This document shows positions 10,194 through 18,578 of a stretch of 64,000 bases of DNA, one piece after another; positions within the stretch are counted from its first letter, which is position 1; each line of letters opens with the position of its first letter. The notes below the pieces were generated by a model that worked only from the letters and a program-made list of their open reading frames with translations, was not told the DNA's origin and did not search any database. Origin of the DNA: Betaproteobacteria bacterium (lineage in GTDB: Bacteria > Pseudomonadota > Gammaproteobacteria > Burkholderiales > SG8-41); NCBI GenBank assembly GCA_016868035.1, contig VGID01000001.1, positions 1-64,000 on the forward strand, written 5' to 3'. Made by a program: the position numbers and the translations under genes.

Positions 10194-10267
10194 GCTGGCG
10201 CGCTCGTTCCATCGCGCGCGGACCGCCCGCGTCTCCTGTACGTCCCCCGAGAGTATACGAGTCGCGG

Positions 10268-10714
10268 CTAGCCTGCCAGCCTGCTCTTCACCAGCGCGGA
10301 GACCTTGCCCATGTCGGCACGGCCGGCGAGCTTGCCTTTCACCGCGCCCATGACCTTGCCCATGTCCGCGGGGGCCTTTGCGCCCGTCGCGGCGATCGCC
10401 TCGTCCACGGCGGCCGCGATCTCCGCGTCGGACATTGCCTGCGGCAGGTACGTCTGGAGCACGGTGAGCTCGAACTGCTCGTTCTGCGCGAGATCCTGCC
10501 GGCCGCCCTTCTCGAACTGGACGATTGCCTCGCGGCGCTGCTTGACGAGCCGGTCGATGACGGCGATCACGTCCGCGTCCGCGAGCTCCTTGCGCTCGTC
10601 CACCTCGCGCTGCTGGAGCGCCGCGAGCAGCAGGCGCAGCGCATCGCGTCGCCGCGCGTCACCGGCGCGCATGGCCGTCTTGACATCGTCGTTGATGCGG
10701 GCCTTGAGAGACAT
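10268..10714 (-). CDS. yqeY: GatB/YqeY domain protein
   Basis: A 148-residue YqeY protein starting MSLKARINDDVK. The family resembles the tRNA-binding tail of GatB; the conserved patterns 'RRDALRLLLAALQQREVD', 'QFELTVLQTYLPQ' and the C-terminal 'MGKVMGAVKGKLAGRADMGK' are present at the usual length. Its exact role is not established, though it is thought to assist tRNA or amidotransferase function. It lies between rpsU and dnaG, a common order in betaproteobacteria. A terminator separates it from rpsU and a 63-bp heptad array ends ten bases upstream of its start. Confidence 0.95.
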   Translation of the reverse strand: MSLKARINDDVKTAMRAGDARRRDALRLLLAALQQREVDERKELADADVIAVIDRLVKQRREAIVQFEKGGRQDLAQNEQFELTVLQTYLPQAMSDAEIAAAVDEAIAATGAKAPADMGKVMGAVKGKLAGRADMGKVSALVKSRLAG

Positions 10715-10723
10715 GGCTATGGG

Positions 10724-10786
10724 ATTGAGGATTGAGGATTGAGGATTGAGGATTGAGGATTGAGGATTGAGGATTGAGGATTGAGG
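10724..10786. repeat. Heptad repeat ATTGAGG, 9 perfect units
   Basis: Nine exact copies of ATTGAGG lie between yqeY and rpsU. An inverted partner arm (CTCAATCCTCAGTCCTCAAT, 10846-10865) lies on the far side of the rpsU terminator, so the two arms could pair with the terminator hairpin in the loop. Confidence 0.95.
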
Positions 10787-10805
10787 AAACAGCGCTTGCC
10801 GGCGG

Positions 10806-10843
10806 GAAAAAATAAAACAGGCTGCCGGCGTAAGCCAGCAGCC
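10806..10843 (-). terminator. Strong rho-independent terminator after rpsU
   Basis: A 10-bp GC-rich stem (10820-10829 with 10834-10843) has a four-base loop. On the minus strand it is followed by TGTTTTATTTTTT. It lies 30 bases past the rpsU stop codon and should limit read-through into yqeY-dnaG, giving excess S21 over primase. Confidence 0.93.
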
Positions 10844-10845
10844 CG

Positions 10846-10865
10846 CTCAATCCTCAGTCCTCAAT
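10846..10865. repeat. Inverted heptad arm pairing with 10724-10786
   Basis: About three 7-bp units, reverse-complementary to the ATTGAGG array with one substitution in the middle unit. It ends eight bases before the rpsU stop. Confidence 0.75.
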
Positions 10866-10872
10866 GCTGCTC

Positions 10873-11085
10873 TTAATACATCCGCGGCGGGAGAACCTGC
10901 GCGCGAAGGCGCTTGTGGTGGCGCTTGATCGCGGCAGCGAGTTTGCGCTTGCGCTCGGTGGTGGGCTTCTCGTAATACTCCCGGGCGCGCAGCTCGGTGA
11001 GCAATCCGGTCTTCTCCACCGTGCGCTTGAATCGGCGCAGCGCGACCTCGAACGGCTCGTTCTCCTTCACTCGTACAGTCGGCAT
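10873..11085 (-). CDS. rpsU: 30S ribosomal protein S21
   Basis: A 70-residue S21 ([20 protein letters not shown]...), full length for the family, with the basic C-terminal helix ('[17 protein letters not shown]'). It binds the small subunit near the anti-Shine-Dalgarno site and helps initiation. First gene of the rpsU-yqeY-dnaG-rpoD block; its promoter lies in the 65-base gap divergent from tsaD. Confidence 0.98.
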   Translation of the reverse strand: MPTVRVKENEPFEVALRRFKRTVEKTGLLTELRAREYYEKPTTERKRKLAAAIKRHHKRLRAQVLPPRMY

Positions 11086-11114
11086 ATGACCCTTGGTCGA
11101 AACGGAAAACTTGT

Positions 11115-11143
11115 ATTATATCAAGCATCAAGACCTTTACCAA
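11115..11143 (-). promoter_or_regulatory. rpsU promoter
   Basis: On the minus strand TTGGTA (11138-11143) is spaced 17 bases from a perfect TATAAT (11115-11120), 30 bases upstream of the rpsU start. This is a good sigma-70 promoter for the macromolecular-synthesis block. Confidence 0.7.
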
Positions 11144-11150
11144 GGCGGAA

Positions 11151-12191
11151 GTGGAAACGCGCGTGCTGGTGCTGGGCATCGAGACCTCCTGCGACGAGAC
11201 CGGGGTCGCGCTCTATGACCTCGAGCGCGGCCTGCTCGGACACGATCTCTACTCCCAGGTGGCCCTCCACGCGGCCTACGGGGGGGTGGTGCCCGAGCTC
11301 GCCTCCCGCGACCATATCCGGCGCACGGTCCCTCTGGTTTGCGGGTTGCTGGAGCGGACCGGGCGCGGGCTGCACGAGCTTGACGCGGTCGCTTACACGG
11401 AGGGGCCCGGACTCGCCGGCGCCCTGCTGGTGGGAGCAGCCATCGCCCATGGGCTCGCTTACGCCTTGCGCATACCGGCGCTGGGACTGCACCACCTCGA
11501 GGCGCACCTGCTCTCCCCGCTGCTGTCCACACCCGCGCCGGAATTCCCGTTCATCGCGCTGCTCGTCTCCGGCGGCCATACCCAGCTCGTGCGGGTGGGC
11601 GGAATCGCCGACTACACGCTGCTCGGGGAGACGGTGGACGACGCGGCGGGAGAGGCCTTCGACAAGACCGCCAAGCTGCTCGGGCTCGGTTACCCGGGCG
11701 GCCCGGCGCTCGCCAGGCTCGCCGCGGCCGGGAAACCCGGCCGCTACCGGCTGCCGCGCCCGATGCTCACCAGCGGCGACCTCAACTTCAGCTTCAGCGG
11801 GTTGAAGACCGCCGTGCTCACGCTGGTCAGGGAGCGCGCGCCCGACGAGACCGAGCGGCCCCACCTCGCGGCGGAGATCGAAGCCGCGATCGTGGAAGTG
11901 CTCGCGGCCAAGGCGCTCGCGGCACTCGAGGAGACCGGTCTCACGCGGCTCGTCGTCGCGGGTGGCGTGGGCGCCAACGAGCGGCTCCGCGTCCGGCTCG
12001 CTGCGGCGGCGGCCCGCCGCGGTGCGACAGTGTACTATCCGCCGCCGGAATTCTGCACCGACAACGGCGCGATGATCGCGCTCGCCGGCGCCCTGCGGCT
12101 GAAGCGCTCATCCCTCATCGCTCATCCTTCATCCCTGAAGTTCACGGTGCGCCCGCGCTGGGAGCTCGAAACGCTGGCAGCCGAACGCTAG
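11151..12191 (+). CDS. tsaD: tRNA N6-adenosine threonylcarbamoyltransferase
   Basis: A 346-residue TsaD that transfers the threonylcarbamoyl group to A37 of ANN-decoding tRNAs with TsaB and TsaE. It has the N-terminal [10 protein letters not shown], the metal histidines in [20 protein letters not shown], and '[10 protein letters not shown]' near the C-terminus. The GTG at 11151 is used; a GTG at 11163 would give the shorter [10 protein letters not shown] start. Between GALRLK and VRPRW the protein reads [14 protein letters not shown], encoded by four 7-bp repeats (12108-12135). This makes the loop about four residues longer than in E. coli TsaD while staying in frame. The 3' end overlaps plsY by four bases, tail to tail. 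Confidence 0.97.
   Translation: METRVLVLGIETSCDETGVALYDLERGLLGHDLYSQVALHAAYGGVVPELASRDHIRRTVPLVCGLLERTGRGLHELDAVAYTEGPGLAGALLVGAAIAHGLAYALRIPALGLHHLEAHLLSPLLSTPAPEFPFIALLVSGGHTQLVRVGGIADYTLLGETVDDAAGEAFDKTAKLLGLGYPGGPALARLAAAGKPGRYRLPRPMLTSGDLNFSFSGLKTAVLTLVRERAPDETERPHLAAEIEAAIVEVLAAKALAALEETGLTRLVVAGGVGANERLRVRLAAAAARRGATVYYPPPEFCTDNGAMIALAGALRLKRSSLIAHPSSLKFTVRPRWELETLAAER
12108..12135. repeat. Heptad repeat TCATCCC inside tsaD, 4 units
   Basis: TCATCCC, TCATCGC, TCATCCT, TCATCCC lie within the tsaD coding sequence near its 3' end. They encode the surface-loop residues [10 protein letters not shown]. The only array in the window clearly inside a conserved gene. Confidence 0.9.
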
Positions 12192-12811
12192 CCCGCTCCC
12201 GGGCCGCTGCCGCGCATCTTCCCCTCCGTTCCCGCCATCAGGTTGCGGATGTTCGAACGATGGCGCCAGACGACCAGCACCGCGACCACGGCGACCGCGA
12301 TTGCCGGCTCCAGCGCGGTCCGGCTCATGCCGTACAGCAGAAACGAGAGGAACGGCGCGAACGCGGCCGAAGCAAGGGCCGCAAGCGAGGAGATCCGGAA
12401 GAAAATCGCGATCACGAGCCAGATCGCGAGCGTGCCGGCGGCGACGTAGACATCCAGCGCCGCGAGCACGCCGAGCGCCGTGGCGACGCCCTTGCCGCCA
12501 TCGAAGCGCAGAAACACCGAGTACATGTGCCCGATGCACACGGCCACCGCCGCGACGGCGGCGGTCAGTTCGAGCGCGCCGGGGTCCGCGAAGCGCTGCG
12601 CGACATGCACCCCGAGCCAGCCCTTGGCGACATCACTGAGCAGCGTGAGCGCCGCGGCCGCCTTGTTCCCGGTACGCAGCACGTTGGTCGCGCCGGGATT
12701 GCCCGAGCCGTAGCTGCGCGGGTCGGGCAGCGCGAACACGCGGCTCACCAGCACCGCGAAAGGAATCGAGCCGATGAGATACGCGACGATCGCCAGCGTT
12801 ACCAGGGTCAT
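12188..12811 (-). CDS. plsY: Glycerol-3-phosphate acyltransferase PlsY
   Basis: A 207-residue inner-membrane enzyme using acyl-phosphate to acylate glycerol 3-phosphate, the first step of phospholipid synthesis. The motifs [22 protein letters not shown] and [12 protein letters not shown] are complete, and five hydrophobic helices are visible. The start at 12811 gives [18 protein letters not shown], as in the family. A two-arm heptad-repeat element occupies the divergent gap to folB. Confidence 0.97.
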   Translation of the reverse strand: MTLVTLAIVAYLIGSIPFAVLVSRVFALPDPRSYGSGNPGATNVLRTGNKAAAALTLLSDVAKGWLGVHVAQRFADPGALELTAAVAAVAVCIGHMYSVFLRFDGGKGVATALGVLAALDVYVAAGTLAIWLVIAIFFRISSLAALASAAFAPFLSFLLYGMSRTALEPAIAVAVVAVLVVWRHRSNIRNLMAGTEGKMRGSGPGAG

Positions 12812-12855
12812 GCGATTTCACTTACAATTGCCGCTCATTCTATTCCAGCTTCGCG

Positions 12856-12957
12856 TTCAAGGTTCAAGGTTCAAGGTTCAAGGTTCAAGGTTAACGATTC
12901 GAGCGCTATGGGGCTCTGCGGTTCTCACTTTGAACATTGAACATTGAACGTTGAACA
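12856..12957. repeat. Two-arm heptad element: TTCAAGG x5 and TTGAACA x4
   Basis: Left arm 12856-12890 is five perfect TTCAAGG units. Right arm 12930-12957 is four TTGAAC(A/G) units. The arms share the core GTTCAA in opposite orientation and are separated by 39 bases. The element fills the plsY-folB divergent intergenic region and ends 32 bases before the folB start. A close relative lies at 42814-42909. Confidence 0.92.
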
Positions 12958-12989
12958 TCGAGCCCGGAACGCGCGAGCCATCGCCCCGA

Positions 12990-13346
12990 ATGGACGTCAT
13001 TTTCATCAACGATCTCCGGATCCAGACGCTGATCGGGGTCTACGCGTGGGAGCGCAAGGTCCCGCAGACGGTGCAGCTCGATCTCGAGATCGCGCTGCCC
13101 GACCGCCGCGCCGCGCAAAGCGACCGCCTTTCCGACACCATCGACTACGCGGCGATCGTCGCCCGCATCGAAACGAGCCTGCGCGAGAACCGGATCTCGC
13201 TGCTGGAGAAGCTCGCGGAGCATATCGCGCAGCTCATCATGCGCGAGTTCCGCTCGCCTTGGGTCAAGGTGAGCGTGACCAAGCTCGCTGCGCTCGGCAA
13301 TGTGCGAAAGCTCGGCGTCACCGTCGAGCGCGGCGAGCGCGGCTGA
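12990..13346 (+). CDS. folB: Dihydroneopterin aldolase
   Basis: A 118-residue FolB (MDVIFINDLRIQTLIGVYAW...), converting dihydroneopterin to 6-hydroxymethyl-dihydropterin and glycolaldehyde in folate synthesis. The hallmarks 'GVYAWERKVPQTVQLDLEI', 'DTIDYAAI', 'SLLEKLAEHIAQLI' and 'VSVTKLAAL' are all seen. ATG 12990 is preferred over the in-frame upstream ATG at 12951, which lies inside the heptad array. Its ribosome-binding site is poor. Confidence 0.95.
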   Translation: MDVIFINDLRIQTLIGVYAWERKVPQTVQLDLEIALPDRRAAQSDRLSDTIDYAAIVARIETSLRENRISLLEKLAEHIAQLIMREFRSPWVKVSVTKLAALGNVRKLGVTVERGERG

Positions 13347-13362
13347 CGGGCCCCGGGCGCGC

Positions 13363-13632
13363 TCACCCGCGCGCAGGCGTCGGGTGCGCCGCGTCGAAAT
13401 GGCGATAGACTTCCTCGAGCCGCGCGGCCTTCGCCAGCTGGCCGGTCGCCCTCGCGTGCTCGATGTCCTCGAGGATGAAGCGCTTGATCTCCGCGACGCC
13501 GCGCCCGGACTTGAGCAGCGCCTGGCCGAGCTCGGCGGCGACGATCTCCGGCACGTGCTCGTGCTCCGAGATCGCCTCGATTTCCTCCTCGGTAAGCCCG
13601 CAGAATTCCAGACAGTCCTTCAACGTCAGCAT
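13363..13632 (-). CDS. Conserved small protein of unknown function
   Basis: An 89-residue acidic protein (MLTLKDCLEFCGLTEEEIEAI...). It looks all-alpha, with an N-terminal 'CLEFCGLTEEE' and a following 'EHEHVPEIVAAELG'. GAGGAGTGAG upstream of the start supports translation. It lies convergent with folB (16-base gap) and downstream of xerD on the same strand. No function is recognised; the two cysteines near the N-terminus (residues 7 and 11) are a possible metal or redox site, which is speculative. Confidence 0.75.
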   Translation of the reverse strand: MLTLKDCLEFCGLTEEEIEAISEHEHVPEIVAAELGQALLKSGRGVAEIKRFILEDIEHARATGQLAKAARLEEVYRHFDAAHPTPARG

Positions 13633-13746
13633 CTCACTCCTCCTCGTCCTCTTCTCACACGGCGGCTCTTCGCTTCAATCTAGCAGATTCCCGGACCCAA
13701 CCGAAGCTCGCGGGCGCCGGTTACCGGCACCCGCAACGGCGTGCCG

Positions 13747-14649
13747 CTATCCGCGCGGGTGATGCTTCGCGTGGAGCTGCTTCAGACGCTCGCGCGCGAC
13801 GTGGGTGTAGATCTGGGTCGTGGAAATGTCGGAGTGTCCGAGGAGCAGCTGCACCACGCGCAGGTCGGCGCCGTGGTTGAGCAGGTGCGTGGCGAACGCG
13901 TGGCGCAGCGTGTGCGGAGAGATCGGCTTGCGCAGGCCCGCCTGCGCGGCGTAGCGGCGGATGAGATGCCAGAACGCCTGGCGCGTCATGCCCTCCCCGC
14001 GCGCGGTGACGAACAGGTCGTGGCTCGCGCGTCCCGAGAGCAGCGCCGGGCGCGCCTCCTCGAGGTAGCGCCGGATCCACGCGAGCGCCTCCTCCCCGAG
14101 CGGCACCAGCCGCTCCTTCGAGCCCTTGCCGATGACCCGCACCACGCCCATGTCCTGGCTCACCTGGGAGAGCTTGAGCGCCACCAGCTCGGACACGCGC
14201 AGCCCGCTCGCGTAGAGCGTCTCGAGCATGGCCCTGTCGCGCAGGCCGAGCGCCTCGCCCGCGCGCGGCGCGCCGAGCAGCTGTTCGACGTCCTCTTCCG
14301 TGAGGCTCTTGGGCAGCGCGCGCGGGAGCTTGGGCGCGTCGATCCTGAGCGTGGGGTCGGTCTTGATCCGGTTCTGCCGCAGCAGAAAACGATAGAAGCG
14401 CTTGAAGCTGGAGAGTTGCCGGCCGGTGGTGGACGGCCGGGCGCGGCCCTTCACCCGGTATGCAAGATAGTCGAGCAGGTCGGCGTGCCTCGCCTCGGAT
14501 AGTGTCGCTCCGGCACGTCGCTCGAGCCACCGCGAGAGCTGCGCGAGGTCCCGCCGGTAGCTCTCGAGCGTATTGCGCGCGAGGCCGTCCTCCAGCCAGA
14601 GCGCATCGCAGAATTCGTCAATGAGCGCGGAGCTCGGTTTCGCCGCCAT
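13747..14649 (-). CDS. xerD: Site-specific tyrosine recombinase XerD
   Basis: A 300-residue recombinase starting MAAKPSSALIDEF. The N-terminal SAM-like core-binding domain (about 10-95) is followed by the catalytic domain. Catalytic residues are visible: Arg in SGLRVSEL, His/Arg in 'SPHTLRHAFATHLL', His in LLGHSDIS and the nucleophilic Tyr in TTQIYTHV. With XerC it resolves chromosome dimers at dif. Length, chromosomal context and the 'RPSTTGRQLSSFKRFYRFL' block favour XerD over XerC or a phage integrase. No dif-like site was recognised in the window. Confidence 0.93.
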   Translation of the reverse strand: MAAKPSSALIDEFCDALWLEDGLARNTLESYRRDLAQLSRWLERRAGATLSEARHADLLDYLAYRVKGRARPSTTGRQLSSFKRFYRFLLRQNRIKTDPTLRIDAPKLPRALPKSLTEEDVEQLLGAPRAGEALGLRDRAMLETLYASGLRVSELVALKLSQVSQDMGVVRVIGKGSKERLVPLGEEALAWIRRYLEEARPALLSGRASHDLFVTARGEGMTRQAFWHLIRRYAAQAGLRKPISPHTLRHAFATHLLNHGADLRVVQLLLGHSDISTTQIYTHVARERLKQLHAKHHPRG

Positions 14650-14735
14650 GGTGCATGCGCAGTATCGCCGAGGATCGCCGGCGCAACAACCGTGAATCGC
14701 GTTCCGAGATGATGGCGAGCCCATCGCTCGCTATC

Positions 14736-14784
14736 CGTCAGTCGCCACGCGCCAGTCGTCAGCCGTCGGTCGTCAGTCGTCACC
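14736..14784. repeat. Heptad repeat CGTCAGT, 7 units, overlapping ogt 3' end
   Basis: Seven 7-bp units run from between xerD and ogt into the last codons of ogt. The ogt stop codon and its two final Asp codons (GAC GAC TGA) are formed by the repeat units. Confidence 0.9.
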
Positions 14785-15276
14785 CAGGGTGATCACGCCC
14801 TCGTGCCGCAGCAGCCAGCGCTTCACCTCCAGCGGAAATCCGCCTCTCGCGTTCATGAAGCCGCCGATGCCGCCGCTTGCCACGACGCGGTGGCAAGGGA
14901 TGACGAGCGGGATGCGGTTCGCTCCGCACGCCGCGCCCACCGGGCGCGGCGCGCTTGCGATCCTGTCCGCAAGGTCCTTGTAGGTGCGGGTATGCCCGCT
15001 CGGGATCCGGGCGATCGCGCGCCACACTCGGCACTGGAAAGCGGTGCCCCGGTATTCGAGCGGCAGGTCGAACCGGAAGCCGGGGTCGTCAAGATAGCGC
15101 TCGATCTGGCGGCACGCGCGCTCGGCGAGGCGGTTCACCGGCGCCAGGGCCGCCGTGCCGCGCGGCAGGTATTCGATTCGCGTCAGCGCGCCGGCCCCGG
15201 TGCGGATGCCGATCACCGCGAACGGGGCAGGGTACCTCGCCTGATGGCGCCCGACGATCGTGCGGTCAGGCGGCAC
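14773..15276 (-). CDS. ogt: Methylated-DNA--protein-cysteine methyltransferase
   Basis: A 167-residue suicide alkyltransferase that removes O6-methylguanine lesions. The active-site motif IPCHRVVASGG holds the acceptor Cys. The DNA-binding helix-turn-helix block 'GTAFQCRVWRAIARIPSGHT' and 'YKDLADRI' precedes it, and GGFMNARGG follows. There is no AdaA-type regulatory domain, so it is the Ogt type. The C-terminus (GDD) and stop codon lie in a heptad-repeat array. The TRAP permease stop is six bases upstream of its start codon, suggesting co-transcription. Confidence 0.95.
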   Translation of the reverse strand: MPPDRTIVGRHQARYPAPFAVIGIRTGAGALTRIEYLPRGTAALAPVNRLAERACRQIERYLDDPGFRFDLPLEYRGTAFQCRVWRAIARIPSGHTRTYKDLADRIASAPRPVGAACGANRIPLVIPCHRVVASGGIGGFMNARGGFPLEVKRWLLRHEGVITLGDD

Positions 15277-15282
15277 GTTACT

Positions 15283-17523
15283 CTACCCCGATGCAGGCCG
15301 TGCGGCGGGCCCGCGCAGCTTCTGCAGCACGAGCACCACGATCAGCAGGGCGAGCCCGATCGCGTCGAACGCCGCCCGCGGGTAGACGAGCAGCAGGCCC
15401 GCGATGATGAGCAGCCACCGCTCGAGGCTCGTGGTCTTGCGCAGCAACCACCCTTGCATGCCGCCGGCGAGCGCCCCGATCCCGAACATCGCGGTGAAGG
15501 ACACGACGGCGATGTCCACGGCCGAAGCGTTCGCGAGCGCCTTGAACGAGCCCTGCAGCAGCAGGTTCAGGCCCGCCGGATCGAGCACGAACATGAAAGG
15601 CACCAGGAACGCGGGCATCGTGTACTTCCACGACTGCAGCGTCGTCTTGTAGGGGTCTCCGCCGGTGATCGCAGCCGCGGCGAACGGCGAGAGCGCGGTC
15701 GGGGGCGATACTTCCGAGAGCACCGCATAGTAGAAGATGAACATGTGCGCGGCAAACGCCGGCACTCCGAGCGTGATCAGTGCGGGCGCCGCGATCACCG
15801 CACAGATGATGTACGAGGCGGTGACCGGCACGGCGAGCCCCACGATCCACACGATGAGGGAAGTGAAGATCGCCGTCCACAGCAGCTTGATGTCCTGGGT
15901 GAGCGCCACGGTCACCGTCACGCCTACGGCGGCGAGCCCGTCCATGATCACGCGCGTCAGCGTGTCCGCGTAGCCGATCACGATCGAGCTGAATTTGAGC
16001 CCGAGCCCGGTCAGCGTCACCACCCCCACAATGATGCCCGCCGCCGCGCAGGTCGCCGCGACGCTGAGCACCCCGACCGAGCCGGCCTGCAGCGCGGTGA
16101 TGAGCTTCTCCGGCCAGATGCGCATGCCGGGCCGGATCCAGGCCGCGGCGAGAAGCGCCAGCGCACCCGCCGGAAGCGCCCAGCTCAACGCGTCCGCCCG
16201 GAACCCGCCCTTGAGCGCCACGTAGCCGACGCACACCCCGACCACGACGGTGCAGAACAGGATCATCTGGCGCCGGCTCATCAACGCGCAATCAGGATGC
16301 AGCGCGCTCGTCACGAACGCAACCGCCGTCGCCCAGAACACCGACATCGTCGGCGAGAAGCCGACGAGCATGAAGACGATGATCGCGACGAGCGACAGGA
16401 AGTGAAAGCCGAACTGCTTCGTGAGATTCCACAGCGTTTCCGCCTTGTCGATCGCGACTTCCTTCATGCCGAACTTGCGCGCATCGATCTCCACCATCAG
16501 GAACAGCGCGAAGTAGTAGAGGCAGGTCGGGATCGTCGCCATCAGGATCACGTCGAGGTACGAGATCTTGAGGAACTCGGCGATCAGGAACGCCGCCGCG
16601 CCCAGCACCGGCGGAGAGAGGATCGCGCCGAGCCCCCCCGCGGCGAGCAGCCCGCCGGCGGCGTCCTTGCCGTAGCCCGCCTTCATCAGCATGGGATAGG
16701 CCACCGTTCCGAGCGTGACGGTGGTCGCGACACCGCTGCCCGAGGGCCCTCCGAGCAGGAACGAGGAGAGCACGATGGTGCGCCCGGCGCCCGTGGCCTT
16801 GCCGCCCATGGCGGAAAACGAGAAGTCGATGAAGAACTTTCCCGCTCCCGAGAACTGCAGGAAGGCGCCGTAGATCGTGAACAGTATGATCAGCGAGGAG
16901 GACACGTCCACGGGAACCCCGAAGATGCCCTCGAGCGACATGTACATGTGCCCGGTGAGCCGCGAGATGCCGTAGCCGCGATGCGTCCACGGCTCGCCGA
17001 GATAAGGACCGAGCATCGCGTAGGCCAAGAACAGCACGCACACGAAGGGCATGATCCAGCCGGTCGAGCGCCTTGTCGCTTCCAGGACGAGCAACGTGAT
17101 CGCGATCCCCAGCGCCATGTCCACGGTGTTGGGTATCGTGTTGCGATCGGTGAAGTCGTCGCCGCCAAGGATGCCGTAGCCGATCACGACGAGAGAGAGC
17201 ACCGCAGCGAGCCAGTCCCACCAGCGCACCTGGTTGCGCAGCCGCTTCACCGCCGGGAACAGCAGGAATACGAGAAACAGCACGAAACCGACGTGGATCA
17301 TGCGCAGCTGCTGCGTCGGCACGATCGCGTACGCCGTGTAGAGATGGAACAGCGACATGATGACCGCCACCGTCATCACGAAAGTGCCGAGGAAGCCGGT
17401 AAGCCGGTTGGCCGCGCCTTCCTCCGCCTCGATGTACTTCTCGGCCTTCTTGAGCGCTTCCTCGTCGACCGCGACGTGGTGCTCTGCGGCGATTTGGTGA
17501 ATCAGGTCGTCCTTGTCGCTCAT
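15283..17523 (-). CDS. TRAP transporter fused permease (4TM/12TM, TAXI type)
   Basis: A 746-residue inner-membrane protein with about 18 hydrophobic segments. The N-terminal DctQ-like four-helix part is fused to a DctM-like permease. The DctM hallmark regions 'GKATGAGRTIVLSSFLLGG', 'GSGVATTVTLGTVAYP' and 'AAGGLGAILSPPVLGAAAF' are clear. Such fusions pair with TAXI receptors, and one is encoded 92 bases upstream (17616-18578), so the two genes make a complete sodium-coupled solute uptake system. The substrate is unknown; TAXI systems have been linked to dicarboxylates and related organic acids. The soluble N-terminus (about 45 residues) is charged and coiled-coil-like. Confidence 0.95.
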   Translation of the reverse strand: MSDKDDLIHQIAAEHHVAVDEEALKKAEKYIEAEEGAANRLTGFLGTFVMTVAVIMSLFHLYTAYAIVPTQQLRMIHVGFVLFLVFLLFPAVKRLRNQVRWWDWLAAVLSLVVIGYGILGGDDFTDRNTIPNTVDMALGIAITLLVLEATRRSTGWIMPFVCVLFLAYAMLGPYLGEPWTHRGYGISRLTGHMYMSLEGIFGVPVDVSSSLIILFTIYGAFLQFSGAGKFFIDFSFSAMGGKATGAGRTIVLSSFLLGGPSGSGVATTVTLGTVAYPMLMKAGYGKDAAGGLLAAGGLGAILSPPVLGAAAFLIAEFLKISYLDVILMATIPTCLYYFALFLMVEIDARKFGMKEVAIDKAETLWNLTKQFGFHFLSLVAIIVFMLVGFSPTMSVFWATAVAFVTSALHPDCALMSRRQMILFCTVVVGVCVGYVALKGGFRADALSWALPAGALALLAAAWIRPGMRIWPEKLITALQAGSVGVLSVAATCAAAGIIVGVVTLTGLGLKFSSIVIGYADTLTRVIMDGLAAVGVTVTVALTQDIKLLWTAIFTSLIVWIVGLAVPVTASYIICAVIAAPALITLGVPAFAAHMFIFYYAVLSEVSPPTALSPFAAAAITGGDPYKTTLQSWKYTMPAFLVPFMFVLDPAGLNLLLQGSFKALANASAVDIAVVSFTAMFGIGALAGGMQGWLLRKTTSLERWLLIIAGLLLVYPRAAFDAIGLALLIVVLVLQKLRGPAARPASG

Positions 17524-17615
17524 CGCGCCATCCCGGCCGCCGCCGCGCTCCGGATAAAAGAAATCCAGCGCGAGGCGCGCTGGATCCCGGTCACTATCTG
17601 GACGATCTCACAGGG

Positions 17616-18578
17616 CTATTTGACGTTTAACCCTCTTTCGCGGAAGTACTTGATGGCGCCCGGGTGAAACGGGATCACCATCGCCGCATTGGTCTGGTAC
17701 TTGAGGTCGAAGTTCTGCGCTTCAGCGTGGACGCGGATCATGTCCTCTCGCTTCTCGAACATCGTCTTCACGATGTTGTACGCGACCTCGTCTGGCGTGT
17801 TCGCGCTCGTCACGAGCACGTTCCAGATGGTGCTGATGCGCGCGTCGGCAGCCTGGCCCGGATAGGTCTTGGCCGGAATGACGTCCTTCACGTAGAGCGG
17901 GCCGAATTTCTTGTTGAGCGCCTCGACCACGTCATCGTGCTCGATCAGCTTCATCTTCACGCCCGGCGTGGCCCCGAGATCGGTCACCGACGCGGTCGGC
18001 ACGCCGCCCGACCAGAAGAAGGCGTCGATCTTGCGGTCCTTGAGCGCGTTTACCGATTCCTGCACCGTGAGGCGCTCGCGGACGATGTCCTTCTCGGGAT
18101 TGAGGCCGGCCGCCTCCAGCACGCGATTGGTCTTCACTTCGGTGCCGCTGCGCGGCGGGCCGGTGGAAACGCGCCGTCCCTTGAGATCGGCGATCTTGTT
18201 GATGCCGATGCCTTCGAGCGTGACGATGTGGAAGCGGTTGGGATAGAGGACCATCAGGCCGCGCACCGGCACCGCCTTGCCCTGGAACCGCTCCTGGCCC
18301 TTGAACGCGTCCCAGCTCGCATCCGCCATCGACAGCGCGACGTCCGCCTTGCCGGTCAGGATGAACTCGAGGTTCGCTACCGACCCGGCGGTGGCTTCCG
18401 CGGTCGCCGAAAGACCCGGCACCGACTTCGTCAGGATGTTGGCCATGCCACCGCCCATGGGGTAGTAGACGCCTCCGGTGGGGCCGGTCGCGATCGAGAG
18501 CGTGATCTTCTGTTGCGCGGATGCGGGCAGTGCCGCGGCAGCACACGCAGCGAGCAGGCCGATGAGCAACTTACGCAT
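17616..18578 (-). CDS. TAXI-family TRAP transporter solute receptor
   Basis: A 320-residue periplasmic binding protein. The signal peptide (MRKLLIGLLAACAAAALPAS, cleaved near ASAQ) is followed by the TAXI block 'ITLSIATGPTGGVYYPMGGG'. 'DVALSMADASWDAFKG' and 'DAFFWSGGVPTASVTDL', also typical of this family, follow later. The start at 18578 has AGGAGGAAAAC upstream. It delivers an organic-acid-type ligand to the fused permease encoded just downstream. An (AT)n run upstream (18590-18600) may be part of the promoter. Confidence 0.95.
   Translation of the reverse strand: MRKLLIGLLAACAAAALPASAQQKITLSIATGPTGGVYYPMGGGMANILTKSVPGLSATAEATAGSVANLEFILTGKADVALSMADASWDAFKGQERFQGKAVPVRGLMVLYPNRFHIVTLEGIGINKIADLKGRRVSTGPPRSGTEVKTNRVLEAAGLNPEKDIVRERLTVQESVNALKDRKIDAFFWSGGVPTASVTDLGATPGVKMKLIEHDDVVEALNKKFGPLYVKDVIPAKTYPGQAADARISTIWNVLVTSANTPDEVAYNIVKTMFEKREDMIRVHAEAQNFDLKYQTNAAMVIPFHPGAIKYFRERGLNVK

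Noticed and set aside
11163-11165. Alternative GTG start of tsaD
   Set aside because: Possible, but the purine-rich AAGGCGGAA fits the GTG at 11151 better; not decisive.
13747-14649. Phage integrase marking a genomic island
   Set aside because: The protein matches chromosomal XerD in length and motifs and is flanked by housekeeping genes; no att sites or phage genes are near.
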